Below the pieces are notes generated by a model. That model searched no databases, had not been told where the DNA came from, and saw only the letters and a program-made list of their open reading frames with translations. This document shows, piece by piece, positions 33,566 through 42,736 of a DNA stretch of 49,884 bases (the first letter of the stretch is position 1; each line of letters starts with the position of its first letter). A program made the translations under genes and the position numbers. Source of the stretch: Chloroflexota bacterium (lineage in GTDB: Bacteria; Chloroflexota; Anaerolineae; Anaerolineales; Villigracilaceae). Where the stretch lies: the NCBI GenBank assembly GCA_005778035.1, contig SXKT01000074.1:1-49884 (forward strand), read 5' to 3'.

Positions 33566-34672
33566 CTATTTTCCTGTAAATGTCCAGCGCTGAGCGCCAT
33601 TGAGGTCGTATGCGACCATCACAAACTCCGCGTTCATTGGAGCCATCACGATCGATTCTCCAACCACCAGGGGGGCGTTATAAAAATGGGCATTCTCAAT
33701 CAGAGCCTGCCACTTGGGCGTACCGGCTGCATCCATGGCTTGAAGTTTTCCAGCCTCGGTTGCATAAAGGACCATCTCACCATGGACAACAGGGCTGGCC
33801 ACAACCGACCCTTCCTCATCCTTCGTCCAAATCGTCGCTCCATTCGCCGCTGAAAGGCTATACACCTTGCCAGCCGTGCCAGATACGGTTCCTACGTAAA
33901 GGGCATCGCCAGCCAACGCTGGGGTACCCCAAATTCCGCCTGTCAATTGGCTGTTCCATAAAATTTCGCCACTTGCAGCATCAATTGAAAATAACTTGCC
34001 ACTCAGTGTTCCGATGTATAACTTTCCATCTGCCACAAGCGGAGAGCTCAAAATGGAGGTGTCAAGTTCAGTGGTCCACTTTTCGTTCCCTTCCAGGTCC
34101 AAAGCTACCACCTGGTGATCCATGTTCACCACGTATATGGCGCTGCCGTCGCTGACCGGGGAGATCCAAAGTGAATGGTCTGAGATCTTAATCGGCTCGC
34201 CAACGCTGGAACCAGTTGCGAGATCGAGCCGGTACAGGTTGCCATCGCCAGATGCGGCAAATACAGTTTCGCCGATCGTCAAGGATTTCGCAAACCAGGT
34301 GTTCTTGGCCTGGTCGAATGACCAAATTATGTTTCCATTGGCCGGATCGACATTAAAAAAGTTGTGCGATTTTGTGGCAGAATTCCCTACCAAAATGGAG
34401 CCGGTTGGAGAGATCTCCACCGGGGCATAAAATGCCATCGCGCCATCCGCTTTCTGCGGAAAACGAGCCGGCAAGACTCCTTCAGCGGTATTCACAGTTT
34501 TTTCTATGCCGCCATCCACATCTACAGCATAAATAAAACTACCATTGGATAAGTAAACTGTTTCCCCGTCACTGGAGAGCGCCGGCCAATTTGTCGCCGG
34601 GGCACTCCCACACGCTGTCAGGAATACCATCGCTCCCAATACAGCGAGCATTTTCAACATTTTTAATTTCAT
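33566..34672 (-). CDS. PQQ-propeller lipoprotein (BamB-like fold) next to yidC
   Basis: A 368-residue exported protein. The lipoprotein signal MKLKMLKMLAVLGAMVFLTAC has its lipobox Cys at 21. The mature part is about seven or eight PQQ-type blades with repeated forms such as GNLYRLDLATGSSVG, KLFSIDAASGEILWN and KVYSLSAANGATIWT. The fold matches BamB, but no outer-membrane assembly partner is present here, so it should not be called BamB. It is embedded between yidD and yidC, nine bases before yidC, which suggests a role near membrane insertion. An AAGGAG precedes the ATG. Confidence 0.88.
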   Translation of the reverse strand: MKLKMLKMLAVLGAMVFLTACGSAPATNWPALSSDGETVYLSNGSFIYAVDVDGGIEKTVNTAEGVLPARFPQKADGAMAFYAPVEISPTGSILVGNSATKSHNFFNVDPANGNIIWSFDQAKNTWFAKSLTIGETVFAASGDGNLYRLDLATGSSVGEPIKISDHSLWISPVSDGSAIYVVNMDHQVVALDLEGNEKWTTELDTSILSSPLVADGKLYIGTLSGKLFSIDAASGEILWNSQLTGGIWGTPALAGDALYVGTVSGTAGKVYSLSAANGATIWTKDEEGSVVASPVVHGEMVLYATEAGKLQAMDAAGTPKWQALIENAHFYNAPLVVGESIVMAPMNAEFVMVAYDLNGAQRWTFTGK

Positions 34673-34712
34673 TTCATTCTCCTTGGCCAAATCAGCCAAT
34701 GGTGGATTGTAT

Positions 34713-34994
34713 TTATGGCAGATCCACCCCGCCAGGATTGAATGGGTTGCACCGAAGCACACGCCAAACCGCTTTTACGGTTCCCACGACCGCGCCATAT
34801 TTATATATTGCCTGATATCCATAATGTGAACAAGACGGATAAAAACGGCAGGTGTTGGGAGGCAAGCCCTTGGAAATGGTTGCCTGATATAAACGAATGA
34901 TGGCCAATAATAAGATCCTTGGCATATTCCAAATATTGCGGGGAATATCCCGCAATTTCGGCTCGTGCGAATAATCATCTGGCAGATAACTCAA
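34713..34994 (-). CDS. yidD: Membrane protein insertion efficiency factor YidD
   Basis: A 93-residue YidD protein. The core [36 protein letters not shown] and the C-terminal [10 protein letters not shown] are the family pattern. It is a membrane-associated helper of YidC. The TTG at 34994 overlaps the rnpA stop (TTGA) and gives a 23-residue extension before MPRILLL. The ATG at 34925 is the alternative start. A perfect 8-bp hairpin at 34935-34956 lies in this N-terminal segment. Confidence 0.9.
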   Translation of the reverse strand: MSYLPDDYSHEPKLRDIPRNIWNMPRILLLAIIRLYQATISKGLPPNTCRFYPSCSHYGYQAIYKYGAVVGTVKAVWRVLRCNPFNPGGVDLP

Positions 34995-35356
34995 TCAATA
35001 ATCCTGCCTGCTGTGGGGGTTTGCGTGGTTAACTTTGCTTTGTGCACCAGCTTGGCCACTGCTATTTGCAGGTCTGCAAATTTTGCCTTGTTGATGGCAG
35101 ACCTGGCGACCAAAACAAATTCAACATCGGTGCGCAACTGGCCCAACAAAGGGCGGATGATCTCGCGCAAGACCCGCTTGGCATGGTTTCGTTGCACAGC
35201 GTTGCCAACAGCTTTGCTAACACTCACTCCCACACGCAAAGAGGAAGACAGATCATTCCCTTTAACCAACACAATAAGCGGGTGTACAAAGGAACTTCCT
35301 TGTGTACGCACCCGCTTAAAATCGATTGACCTGGAAAGGCGAAATCTCTTGTTCAA
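34991..35356 (-). CDS. rnpA: Ribonuclease P protein component
   Basis: A 121-residue RnpA protein that supports the RNase P ribozyme in 5' tRNA maturation. The landmarks [32 protein letters not shown] and AKRVLREII are present. The RNR motif reads R56-N57-H58, with His in place of the usual Arg. The start is a TTG at 35356, five bases after AGGA. The stop overlaps yidD. The order rpmH-rnpA-yidD-yidC-jag supports the call. Confidence 0.95.
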   Translation of the reverse strand: MNKRFRLSRSIDFKRVRTQGSSFVHPLIVLVKGNDLSSSLRVGVSVSKAVGNAVQRNHAKRVLREIIRPLLGQLRTDVEFVLVARSAINKAKFADLQIAVAKLVHKAKLTTQTPTAGRIID

Positions 35357-35412
35357 TTTGTTCCTGCCCTATTCAGCATAACGGGCCGATCAAACAGGAA
35401 GAAGGAAGAGAA

Positions 35413-35586
35413 TTACCAGCGAATTCGCTTGACGTGGTTATTGATCTTGACAGTCAGCTTGGCGCGCCCACGTCCTCGGCGACGGGCAAGGACCTCGCGG
35501 CCATCAGATGTGGACATTCGCTCGCGGAAGCCATGTACACGCATTCGGCGACGAATTTTGGGTTGATAGGTTCTTTTAGTTGCCAT
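35413..35586 (-). CDS. rpmH: 50S ribosomal protein L34
   Basis: A 57-residue L34 protein, short and very basic. The core [17 protein letters not shown] and [22 protein letters not shown] match the family. The usual length is about 44-47 residues; here a C-terminal extension follows LTV ([11 protein letters not shown]). The ATG at 35586 is close behind AGAGG. It lies 56 bases upstream of rnpA, as in most bacteria. Confidence 0.95.
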   Translation of the reverse strand: MATKRTYQPKIRRRMRVHGFRERMSTSDGREVLARRRGRGRAKLTVKINNHVKRIRW

Positions 35587-35625
35587 TTTTCCTCTTTACA
35601 AACGGTAATAAACAATATCAGATGC

Positions 35626-35656
35626 CCGTTCAAATCTTGAACGGCATAGTATTATA
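35626..35656 (-). promoter_or_regulatory. rpmH promoter -10 box with hairpin at the transcript start
   Basis: On the minus strand TATAAT (35656-35651) lies 64 bases before the rpmH ATG. A CTGACC is 15 bases upstream of it, which is short for a -35. Right after it, CCGTTCAA and TTGAACGG (35644-35626) form a perfect 8-bp stem with a 3-base loop, near the expected first base of the RNA. Confidence 0.55.
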
Positions 35657-35698
35657 ACCGAAAATTTCAGGGGTCAGGTTTGTTTTTTAGGTTCCAAT

Positions 35699-37870
35699 TT
35701 ACTGTGTTTGCCTAACTGGCAATTGTAAATAGAAAGTTGACCCTACCCCTTCCAAACTTTCGAACCAAATTTTTCCAGTGTGCTGTTCCACGATCGACCT
35801 GACGATCGCCAAACCCAAGCCGCTCCCCCGCCTGGCTTTCACCTCAGCCCGTTGGCTGCGGAAGAATTTTTCGAACAAGTGAGCCTGGTCTGCTTTTGAG
35901 ATCCCCAAGCCCGTATCACTTACCTCAAACCGTACCCAATCCTTTTGGTGCAATACATTTACAGTAACCTTTCCGCCAGAGTTGGTGTACTTAATGCCAT
36001 TTTCGATCACATTTCCAAGCGCTTGTTGCACCAAACCTGGATCGACCTGGATCAGGCCATCACCGCCTACATAGGTCTTTTCCAGGAGTATGTTTCGCTG
36101 TTGGGCGATCGGCAACAATGAACCCATCGCTCCCTCAACCACATCGCTGATGGTTACCAACTCCAACTGCAGCCGAACACCAGCATCTATCCGCCCCAGA
36201 TCCAAGATTGTATTGACCAACCGTGTCATATCCTCGATCGCCGCGTTGATCTTTTGAGTGTAAATAAATTGTTGGTCATTTAATGAGCCAACCATCTCTA
36301 TCATCCCTGCATACCCTCGTATCAAGGATAATGGCCCGCGCAGATCATGGCTTACAGAATTGAGGAATTCTGAACGCAACCGCTCTTGTTCGTGGTAAAG
36401 ATGGATGTCGCGCAGTAACCATAATTTTTGGTTTTCCACCAACCCACCCATGCTTGGGGCTGAGTAAACCAATACCTGAACGCCATTATCCAGTTGGATC
36501 TCTGTTGCGGTGTTGTTTTTGTTTTTGGTAGCCATCAACGAGCGCAGCCTTGAGTCTGTGATGATGGTTTCAATTTTTTTTCCAACCGCTTTTTTACGGT
36601 CCAGGTTCAATAACTTTTCCGCTGCGCTGTTCGACCAAACCATGCAATCTGTTGGGTCACTGATGATGGCGCCATCAGGCAACAGGTCAATAACTTTCTT
36701 TAAGATCTCAGTGGCGGAATTTTTATCAACTTTATTGCCTGGCGTTGCTTGCGGGTTTTCAGCCCAAACCGCCAAGTCGGCAACCCTTTTTTTGTCGGCC
36801 AATGTAAATGAGGCTGGGGTAGTAAATGCCCCCCACAAGATCGCCACGGGATCTCTTCCCCGGCTGATTTTTTGGATGAACAAACTGGCTGGCAAGCGAA
36901 CACCCTGGACACCGGCATTGCGGAACAATTTTTTTGTATCTTGCAAAAACAAGTGATTGGTTCTTTCCGCGATCGCCCTTATGATCGGATCAAACCGCTC
37001 GTAAATGTCAGAGCCTGTAATTGAACTTGCAGCGGCAAAAGAAGGTTCAAATCCCATCCCATCCGATAACGGTATGAGCCGCAAGGCATCCGCATTGAGA
37101 AAAGAAAGACCAGCAAAAATGGCTGCGGCATCTGGCATGGGCTCACCTAAAACCAAATTACCTGGCCCTCCTGAAGTGGTGCCACTTCTTTCACCCTGCC
37201 AGTTATCCTCATCCATTGCCAATTCAGCAGATTTGTTCATTTCTTCTGAATAGGATTTGAAGCGCCAAAGCTGGAGCGAAGCCCCACCAATGAACATGAA
37301 AGCAAATGTAAAAAAGGCGGCCAGCCCTGCCAACACGAATTGCTGGTATGGCAAGAAATAAAACAAGATCTCCGCCCCACCCATCGCTGGAATGGCGCGA
37401 TAGATCCCAGTCTCCCCATCTCCGAGACGCACAAAAATATTGGCCAGTTGAGTCGCAGTTTTCCAGGATTCTGGTCCGGAGGAGACTCCACTGTGCCCAA
37501 GGATCTCGATCTGCCCGCTCTTCTGAAGCACAAACTGGCAGCGCATGGCCGGTTGGCATTGAAATCGCTTGTTGGCAAAAGATCCCGTTGTGCCAGGGGT
37601 AATTTGCACGGCATAGAGCGACCCAATTGCGCCAGCTGCAATGACAAGTATCGAAATAACTGCCGAAATTTTAATGCCATCAGTAATGGCTCGGGCGTAC
37701 GGGACAAACAGTCTTCCCATCGATTTCCGAGAATTCATTTCACTGCTCTTGGAAGACTTCCTCGCAACCCCAACGGCAATTAAACCCAAGCAAGCCATTC
37801 CCCCGGCCAATAGCAATATTGGCAAGAGCGGCCGGCTTTGAATCAACAGGAAAAACTGCTGGAGGTCCAT
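35699..37870 (-). CDS. Membrane sensor histidine kinase with PAS domain
   Basis: A 723-residue sensor kinase. Two N-terminal helices (about 12-35 and 67-90), an extracytoplasmic stretch of about 80 residues with two Cys, and a third helix (about 177-200) precede a cytosolic region with a GAF-like part (about 245-370) and a PAS domain (about 395-490). The HisKA box has H508 (SVSHDLRGPLS). The HATPase domain has N-box NVIENGIKYT, SDTGLGISK and GSGLGLAIV. The ATG at 37870 is chosen; an in-frame TTG lies at 37900. No regulator is adjacent, so the partner may be one of the three orphan regulators in the window. It lies directly upstream of rpmH. Confidence 0.92.
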   Translation of the reverse strand: MDLQQFFLLIQSRPLLPILLLAGGMACLGLIAVGVARKSSKSSEMNSRKSMGRLFVPYARAITDGIKISAVISILVIAAGAIGSLYAVQITPGTTGSFANKRFQCQPAMRCQFVLQKSGQIEILGHSGVSSGPESWKTATQLANIFVRLGDGETGIYRAIPAMGGAEILFYFLPYQQFVLAGLAAFFTFAFMFIGGASLQLWRFKSYSEEMNKSAELAMDEDNWQGERSGTTSGGPGNLVLGEPMPDAAAIFAGLSFLNADALRLIPLSDGMGFEPSFAAASSITGSDIYERFDPIIRAIAERTNHLFLQDTKKLFRNAGVQGVRLPASLFIQKISRGRDPVAILWGAFTTPASFTLADKKRVADLAVWAENPQATPGNKVDKNSATEILKKVIDLLPDGAIISDPTDCMVWSNSAAEKLLNLDRKKAVGKKIETIITDSRLRSLMATKNKNNTATEIQLDNGVQVLVYSAPSMGGLVENQKLWLLRDIHLYHEQERLRSEFLNSVSHDLRGPLSLIRGYAGMIEMVGSLNDQQFIYTQKINAAIEDMTRLVNTILDLGRIDAGVRLQLELVTISDVVEGAMGSLLPIAQQRNILLEKTYVGGDGLIQVDPGLVQQALGNVIENGIKYTNSGGKVTVNVLHQKDWVRFEVSDTGLGISKADQAHLFEKFFRSQRAEVKARRGSGLGLAIVRSIVEQHTGKIWFESLEGVGSTFYLQLPVRQTQ

Positions 37871-37882
37871 TTCGTTAAACAA

Positions 37883-37888
37883 ATTATA
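37883..37888 (-). promoter_or_regulatory. -10 box before the sensor kinase
   Basis: TATAAT on the minus strand, 12 bases before the ATG at 37870. A start site about six bases before the ATG would give an almost leaderless mRNA. No Shine-Dalgarno is seen and no clear -35. Confidence 0.4.
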
Positions 37889-37920
37889 CTTGTTCGCCAA
37901 ATGTGCCCATTGTTGGCAGA

Positions 37921-38604
37921 TCAGGGCATTTTTTCTGCGAGCGTTATGATGGCATCCACAACTTCATCGATCGCCATCTCACTTGAATTGATCACAATGG
38001 CATCTGGCGCGGCACGCAGGGGGGCAACCGCGCGGTTGGAATCGATCCTGTCACGCTCAATCACGCCAGCGAGAATTTCTTCAAAATTGGCTGCATCACC
38101 CCTCGAAACCAATTCTTGATATCGCCTGCGCGCCCGCTCTTGCGGAGACGCATCCAGGTATATTTTTAAGTCAGCATCTGGAAGGACCACAGTACCAATA
38201 TCCCTGCCCACCATTACTACGTTCCCCCGCAGCCCGATCTTTCTCTGTTGAGCCGTGAGCGATGCGCGCACACCCTTGTAGGATGCTATCTTGGAAACAT
38301 TTGCTTCTACAGCAGGTTTTCTGATCTCCCAGGTAATATCGGTGTTGCCGATCAGCACATCGCATGGCCTGCCATCATCTACGCTGGCGGCTTGCACTTC
38401 GATAGTGGTTTGCTCGGCAAGGAGGGTAGCTGCTTGCTCGTCCGCCATGTCGATCAGGTTTTCCATGGCAGCCCAGGTAATGGCGCGATACATCAGCCCC
38501 GTATCAAAATAAAGGTAGCCCAACTTGCGGGCCACAATTTGTGCAACGGTTGACTTTCCTGACGCTGCCGGTCCGTCGACCGCGATGATTGATCTTTGTT
38601 TCAC
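37921..38604 (-). CDS. cmk: Cytidylate kinase
   Basis: A 227-residue CMP/dCMP kinase that makes CDP for nucleotide supply. The P-loop GPAASGKST and the following YFDTGLMYRAIT, NGD-like VGRDIGTVVLPDADLKIYL and RRRYQEL segments are typical. The start is the GTG at 38604, five bases after AGG. A GTG at 38610 is too close to the same sequence. It begins eight bases after the stop of the GT-C gene at 38612. Confidence 0.95.
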   Translation of the reverse strand: MKQRSIIAVDGPAASGKSTVAQIVARKLGYLYFDTGLMYRAITWAAMENLIDMADEQAATLLAEQTTIEVQAASVDDGRPCDVLIGNTDITWEIRKPAVEANVSKIASYKGVRASLTAQQRKIGLRGNVVMVGRDIGTVVLPDADLKIYLDASPQERARRRYQELVSRGDAANFEEILAGVIERDRIDSNRAVAPLRAAPDAIVINSSEMAIDEVVDAIITLAEKMP

Positions 38605-38611
38605 TGCCACC

Positions 38612-40312
38612 TCATTCTGGATTATTTTGTCTGTCGATAAATCTGTCAGCTTTGATCCATAAGATCAATCTTTGTTCATTCACCGGAAAATTTCGGCTAA
38701 CACTCCACTTCAACCAGTCTGAAAATGTCAGAGCTTCGTACGCAACCTCACTGGACCAAATGAAACCTTGGCCGCGATATGCCTTTTCTAATTGCTCATC
38801 GACCATATCAGGATTAGTGATAATAATATCGCCCAAGTCCTCGGGGTTACTCATCCCGGGTAGAAATTTTACACTGGAATCGCGCAATTGCCACAACAGG
38901 GCAGGGCTATCTGCCCCCACTACCGAAACCCGCTCATTTAACCCGCTTCCAAAATTCCAGGCATTCACCGCCTCCAACTGGGTTTTAAGTACATTGCCGT
39001 CAGTGATCCTGATCGTTGCGTCGGTAAGCTCCTGGGTGTTACCAGCGCGAAGGTGGCTAACCGACCATGCCGCGTTGATGTTGACCGCGAATAAAAACAC
39101 TGCCAATGCACTGATAAGGCCGCGCCAAGCCACCGAAAATGACCAACCATACGTAACCAAAACCAAACTGGCAGCCAGCATGGTAAAAGACCCGATCATC
39201 ACCGTCCAACGCAGCTGGGTAACAGAAGGATCCACCTGGGCTAATGCGGCCGAAAGATAGTTTAGGCCCATAAAGACCAAGACCACCATCGAAAAAATGA
39301 ACATTCCTAAGGTTTCCCGATCAAAAAGTGGACGAACTGTCAGAAATTCCGCCACAAACATCGATCCCCCAACTAATAACAACGGGGTGATCCAGGCAAG
39401 CGCGATGGTGTTTTGCTCTGGTTGAAAGTAAGTAGCAATAAACATGAACAGCGAGAAGGCATACAACCAAAACCAACGAGCAGAATTTTTGGACAGCAAC
39501 GAAATTCCACAAATCCCCAAGACCAACGCGAACAGCTCATAAAATACCAAACCCAAACCGGGCAGGAACATTGTTGGCCCTGTGGGTAAGGAGAATCGTG
39601 AAAAAATACTTGCCAACCCGTTGAAGGGCACATCCAACATGGCAGGTTGAATATAAAGACCACCACCAAAGGCAACAATGCTTATTGATGCGGATAGAAG
39701 AATCACCAAACCTTGTTTTTTTCCATGATCTACCACAATTGCGGCAAAAGGTTTCTGTTTAAATAGGCTGTGTGCACCCAAACCTAACCCCAAACCTGCC
39801 AGCGACAACCACCCCATCGGCCCGCCAAGCATGGCCATCGCCAATGCAAAACCCGCAAATCGCGGTCTTTCAGAGATGAGCGCGTACACCAACAAGGATG
39901 TGGAGAGCAACGGCAATACCACATCATTGACCGAGCGGGAGACAGCGATAAGGGAAGGGTCGAAAGCAAATAACCCCAATAGCACCAAACTGGCCACATC
40001 TCCAAGCTGGCGCCGGAACAACGCCGGGACCAAACTGAATGCCCACCCTGCCATGGCAGGTACCAACCGTGCTATCGATTCGCCCGAGCCAAACAACCAA
40101 AAGAATAGACCCGTCAGGCTGACATAGAAACCCTCGGTCACAGCCGCGGGTTTTATTCCCGCCGCCAGCGAATGTGCGGCCATCGCCTGCAACGCTTCCG
40201 CATCGGCTAAAGGCATCGATCCCAAATGGGAGAATCGCAGCAATCCGCCGGCGACGGCAAACAAGAGCGCCAGTGGGATCGCAACTGCAGGTCTAACTTG
40301 TTGATCATCCAT
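38612..40312 (-). CDS. GT-C-type membrane glycosyltransferase-like protein
   Basis: A 566-residue protein with about ten membrane helices and a C-terminal soluble domain (about 440-566). The N-terminal LRFSHLGSMPLADAEALQ is the GT-C first-loop pattern, with an acidic pair (Asp and Glu) at the likely catalytic site. It should transfer a sugar from a polyprenyl-phosphate donor on the outer face. The donor and acceptor are unknown. It lies between cmk and the DUF2298 gene in one minus-strand string. Confidence 0.78.
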   Translation of the reverse strand: MDDQQVRPAVAIPLALLFAVAGGLLRFSHLGSMPLADAEALQAMAAHSLAAGIKPAAVTEGFYVSLTGLFFWLFGSGESIARLVPAMAGWAFSLVPALFRRQLGDVASLVLLGLFAFDPSLIAVSRSVNDVVLPLLSTSLLVYALISERPRFAGFALAMAMLGGPMGWLSLAGLGLGLGAHSLFKQKPFAAIVVDHGKKQGLVILLSASISIVAFGGGLYIQPAMLDVPFNGLASIFSRFSLPTGPTMFLPGLGLVFYELFALVLGICGISLLSKNSARWFWLYAFSLFMFIATYFQPEQNTIALAWITPLLLVGGSMFVAEFLTVRPLFDRETLGMFIFSMVVLVFMGLNYLSAALAQVDPSVTQLRWTVMIGSFTMLAASLVLVTYGWSFSVAWRGLISALAVFLFAVNINAAWSVSHLRAGNTQELTDATIRITDGNVLKTQLEAVNAWNFGSGLNERVSVVGADSPALLWQLRDSSVKFLPGMSNPEDLGDIIITNPDMVDEQLEKAYRGQGFIWSSEVAYEALTFSDWLKWSVSRNFPVNEQRLILWIKADRFIDRQNNPE

Positions 40313-40326
40313 AAGTTACCTAATCT

Positions 40327-42732
40327 CTATTGTGAATATTGGTAGATCGTAACACTTCCAGTTTGGTATGCAACCGCCAAATTTTCTGCAAACTTTTGTT
40401 CAAAAACCTTATATGTAACCCGTTCCAAATTGCCGATCACAACGTAATCGACGTTGTAACCTTCCAACAATTCTTTCGTCGCTTGCCAATCCGGGGTCAC
40501 ATAAATCGCCTCTACATCCTGCTGACGAGATCCGACCTCATCATAACCACCCCTCCATTGGCTTTCGTGTCCAGGCCACCCTAATAGGGTAGGCTGCCCC
40601 GAGAAAGTGGACATGCGGGCATACTCAGAATAGGAGCCACCGATCGCCTCAACTATCACCCTTTGGGGTTGATGCCGCAACCACAATATCGCCGCATATT
40701 CATCAGGGTTATTGGCAGCCAATTGGGAGGCTCCATCCAATGTAATGGCGGGTTTGGATTGAAAATTTAATAATCCTGTCTTCTCGGGCAGGGATGTGAT
40801 TGGATACACCAGCCCTATTGCGCAGGTCAAAACAAACACCAACCCAGGAATCCACTTGAGGTAGCCGCGGGATTTTTCGATTGATTTGATCATCCCATAC
40901 CCTGCGGCAATCGACCAAAGGATCCATGCCTGGTAATAGAACTTGAAGACCGTATTCATGCGGTTGCCAAATTGGTCTCGCAGATACACAAATTCAGGTA
41001 CCAAAACCAACACCGCGCCAACAACCACCAGCATAAAAACAAACAGGGTTTTCCGGTCTATGCGAACCCGGGCAAATTGGCTGACGACAGCCAGCCCAAC
41101 CGATAATACCCCCCCAACGGTTACAAGGCCGCCAAGGTAAGCCAAGCGCCTTCCCAAAGCGGCTTCCAATATCTGCGAAAAAGTTGCGTAACCTTGCGAA
41201 TTGATCAGCGCCGCACCTTCTGGCAAGCTGCTCGCTACCCAGCCCAACAAGGTGGAGAGTATCGCCAACGCTGTGATCAGAAACAGTGTCCCTAATACAC
41301 CTTCGATAACGGAGTTTTTCAACCTCCATATCTTTATACCCCCAAACCAAAAGATCGGAACAAGCAACGGCAAGAACATGACCCAGATGTAGGCACCCCG
41401 GGTCGGGAAAATTATGTTGGGCAACAGACCGCCCGCCTGCGAGGAAAACCCCAGATAAAACGGGAGATACAACAATATTGATAGCGTTCCCGCCAGTAGA
41501 GACCACAACGCAAGCTCCCAAAACAGAGCTTTGCTCCAGCCTCCATATTTTGCGGAATGAAAGAGCCGCGCCAAAATGACCAACCCAAAATAGATCGGAA
41601 AATCCCACGTGTTAAGAAAGGCAAGCCCGCCCAATACAACAGCTGACCCCCATAGAAGTGGGTCGGCAAGAGGGGTTGGCGTACCGTTTTCGCGCCAAAG
41701 CAATGCCAGAGCCACCGCAATGGACAACAGCACAAAAGGGATGGCCAATACATGGGGATGCAAGTCACCTAACAAGAAGGAAAAAAAGGGGAACTCGTCG
41801 ATGACCTCGTGGAAGTTTCCCAACAGGTCGTAATCTTGTAATACCCGCGAGGCCCGCCACCAAAACCAGTACCGTGGTGGCCACACATTGATCATATCTG
41901 GCGGAACATTGATATCCTTGATGTTCAACCAGGACCAAAACCATCCGCTACTCGCTCTCCAACCTACCCCATATGCCCGCAAAAGTTCCAAAAAACCTTC
42001 CGCGTTTCCCATAAAAGTGAGCAACATCGGTCCGATCACAGGAAGCGATAATGCAGCCATGCTTATCTTTTTGCCTGCTGTATGCTCGCCATTGCGCAGC
42101 AAGTTGAATACCAGCGAATATGAACCTGCAACCGCCATGGCTGTCACCATTGCCAACATCAGGTTAAACGCGACAGACCCTGGTGTTTTGGTGGCCAAGG
42201 CCAATATGCCAGCCATTACATAACCAAAATAGTAATAGGATATGGCATACCCGCTGAGCCATGGATCTGATGGCGGGAAAACAGCCGATTTGATGATCGA
42301 GTTGATGAAAGCCAACTCCATCGGTTTTTCTGTGCCTGAAACCTCCGGGTTTAGCGCACGCATAAATGCCCAAAAAGCAAAGGCGGCAAAGAAAAGCAAT
42401 TCGCTTGCACCAACAACCCGCTGGTTGGCTACAACAAACGTCCTTATTTTTACCCAGCTATTTTCCCAGGTATCACCTTTTGGCCACAGGTTGGTTATAA
42501 CAAAAACCACACCCGCAAAAAGAATCACAGATAAATAAACCCCGCCAAGCGTGTTGGTATAGGCACCCAAGGTTACCAAGATCCAATGGATGTAACTAAC
42601 CCCCAATAAACCGGCGATCTTGGAAAAGCCATACCCCCCATCCGCGAATTTCTCGAACATGCGATTCACCAACGGGAAGGCGATCAGCCCGATCAGGGTT
42701 ATTAATAAGTACCAGGCAAAAAATGAACCCAT
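40327..42732 (-). CDS. DUF2298 / YYY-domain membrane protein
   Basis: An 801-residue integral membrane protein with about 14 helices. It carries the YYY pattern (AISYYYFGYVMAG), the nearby FPPSDPWLSG, and the acidic FSFLLGDLHPHV. This domain is known as Chlor_Arch_YYY, found in Chloroflexota and methanogens. The C-terminal region (from DEYAAILWLRHQPQRVIVEA) is soluble. The function is not established; GT-C-like transfer is inferred. The ATG at 42732 is preferred (AAGG 11 bases upstream); an in-frame GTG at 42744 overlaps the DUF952 stop. Confidence 0.85.
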   Translation of the reverse strand: MGSFFAWYLLITLIGLIAFPLVNRMFEKFADGGYGFSKIAGLLGVSYIHWILVTLGAYTNTLGGVYLSVILFAGVVFVITNLWPKGDTWENSWVKIRTFVVANQRVVGASELLFFAAFAFWAFMRALNPEVSGTEKPMELAFINSIIKSAVFPPSDPWLSGYAISYYYFGYVMAGILALATKTPGSVAFNLMLAMVTAMAVAGSYSLVFNLLRNGEHTAGKKISMAALSLPVIGPMLLTFMGNAEGFLELLRAYGVGWRASSGWFWSWLNIKDINVPPDMINVWPPRYWFWWRASRVLQDYDLLGNFHEVIDEFPFFSFLLGDLHPHVLAIPFVLLSIAVALALLWRENGTPTPLADPLLWGSAVVLGGLAFLNTWDFPIYFGLVILARLFHSAKYGGWSKALFWELALWSLLAGTLSILLYLPFYLGFSSQAGGLLPNIIFPTRGAYIWVMFLPLLVPIFWFGGIKIWRLKNSVIEGVLGTLFLITALAILSTLLGWVASSLPEGAALINSQGYATFSQILEAALGRRLAYLGGLVTVGGVLSVGLAVVSQFARVRIDRKTLFVFMLVVVGAVLVLVPEFVYLRDQFGNRMNTVFKFYYQAWILWSIAAGYGMIKSIEKSRGYLKWIPGLVFVLTCAIGLVYPITSLPEKTGLLNFQSKPAITLDGASQLAANNPDEYAAILWLRHQPQRVIVEAIGGSYSEYARMSTFSGQPTLLGWPGHESQWRGGYDEVGSRQQDVEAIYVTPDWQATKELLEGYNVDYVVIGNLERVTYKVFEQKFAENLAVAYQTGSVTIYQYSQ

Positions 42733-42736
42733 CGCT

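Noticed and set aside
40994-41608. Open frame of 204 codons on the minus strand
   Set aside because: It lies in another frame of the DUF2298 gene and has no family features.
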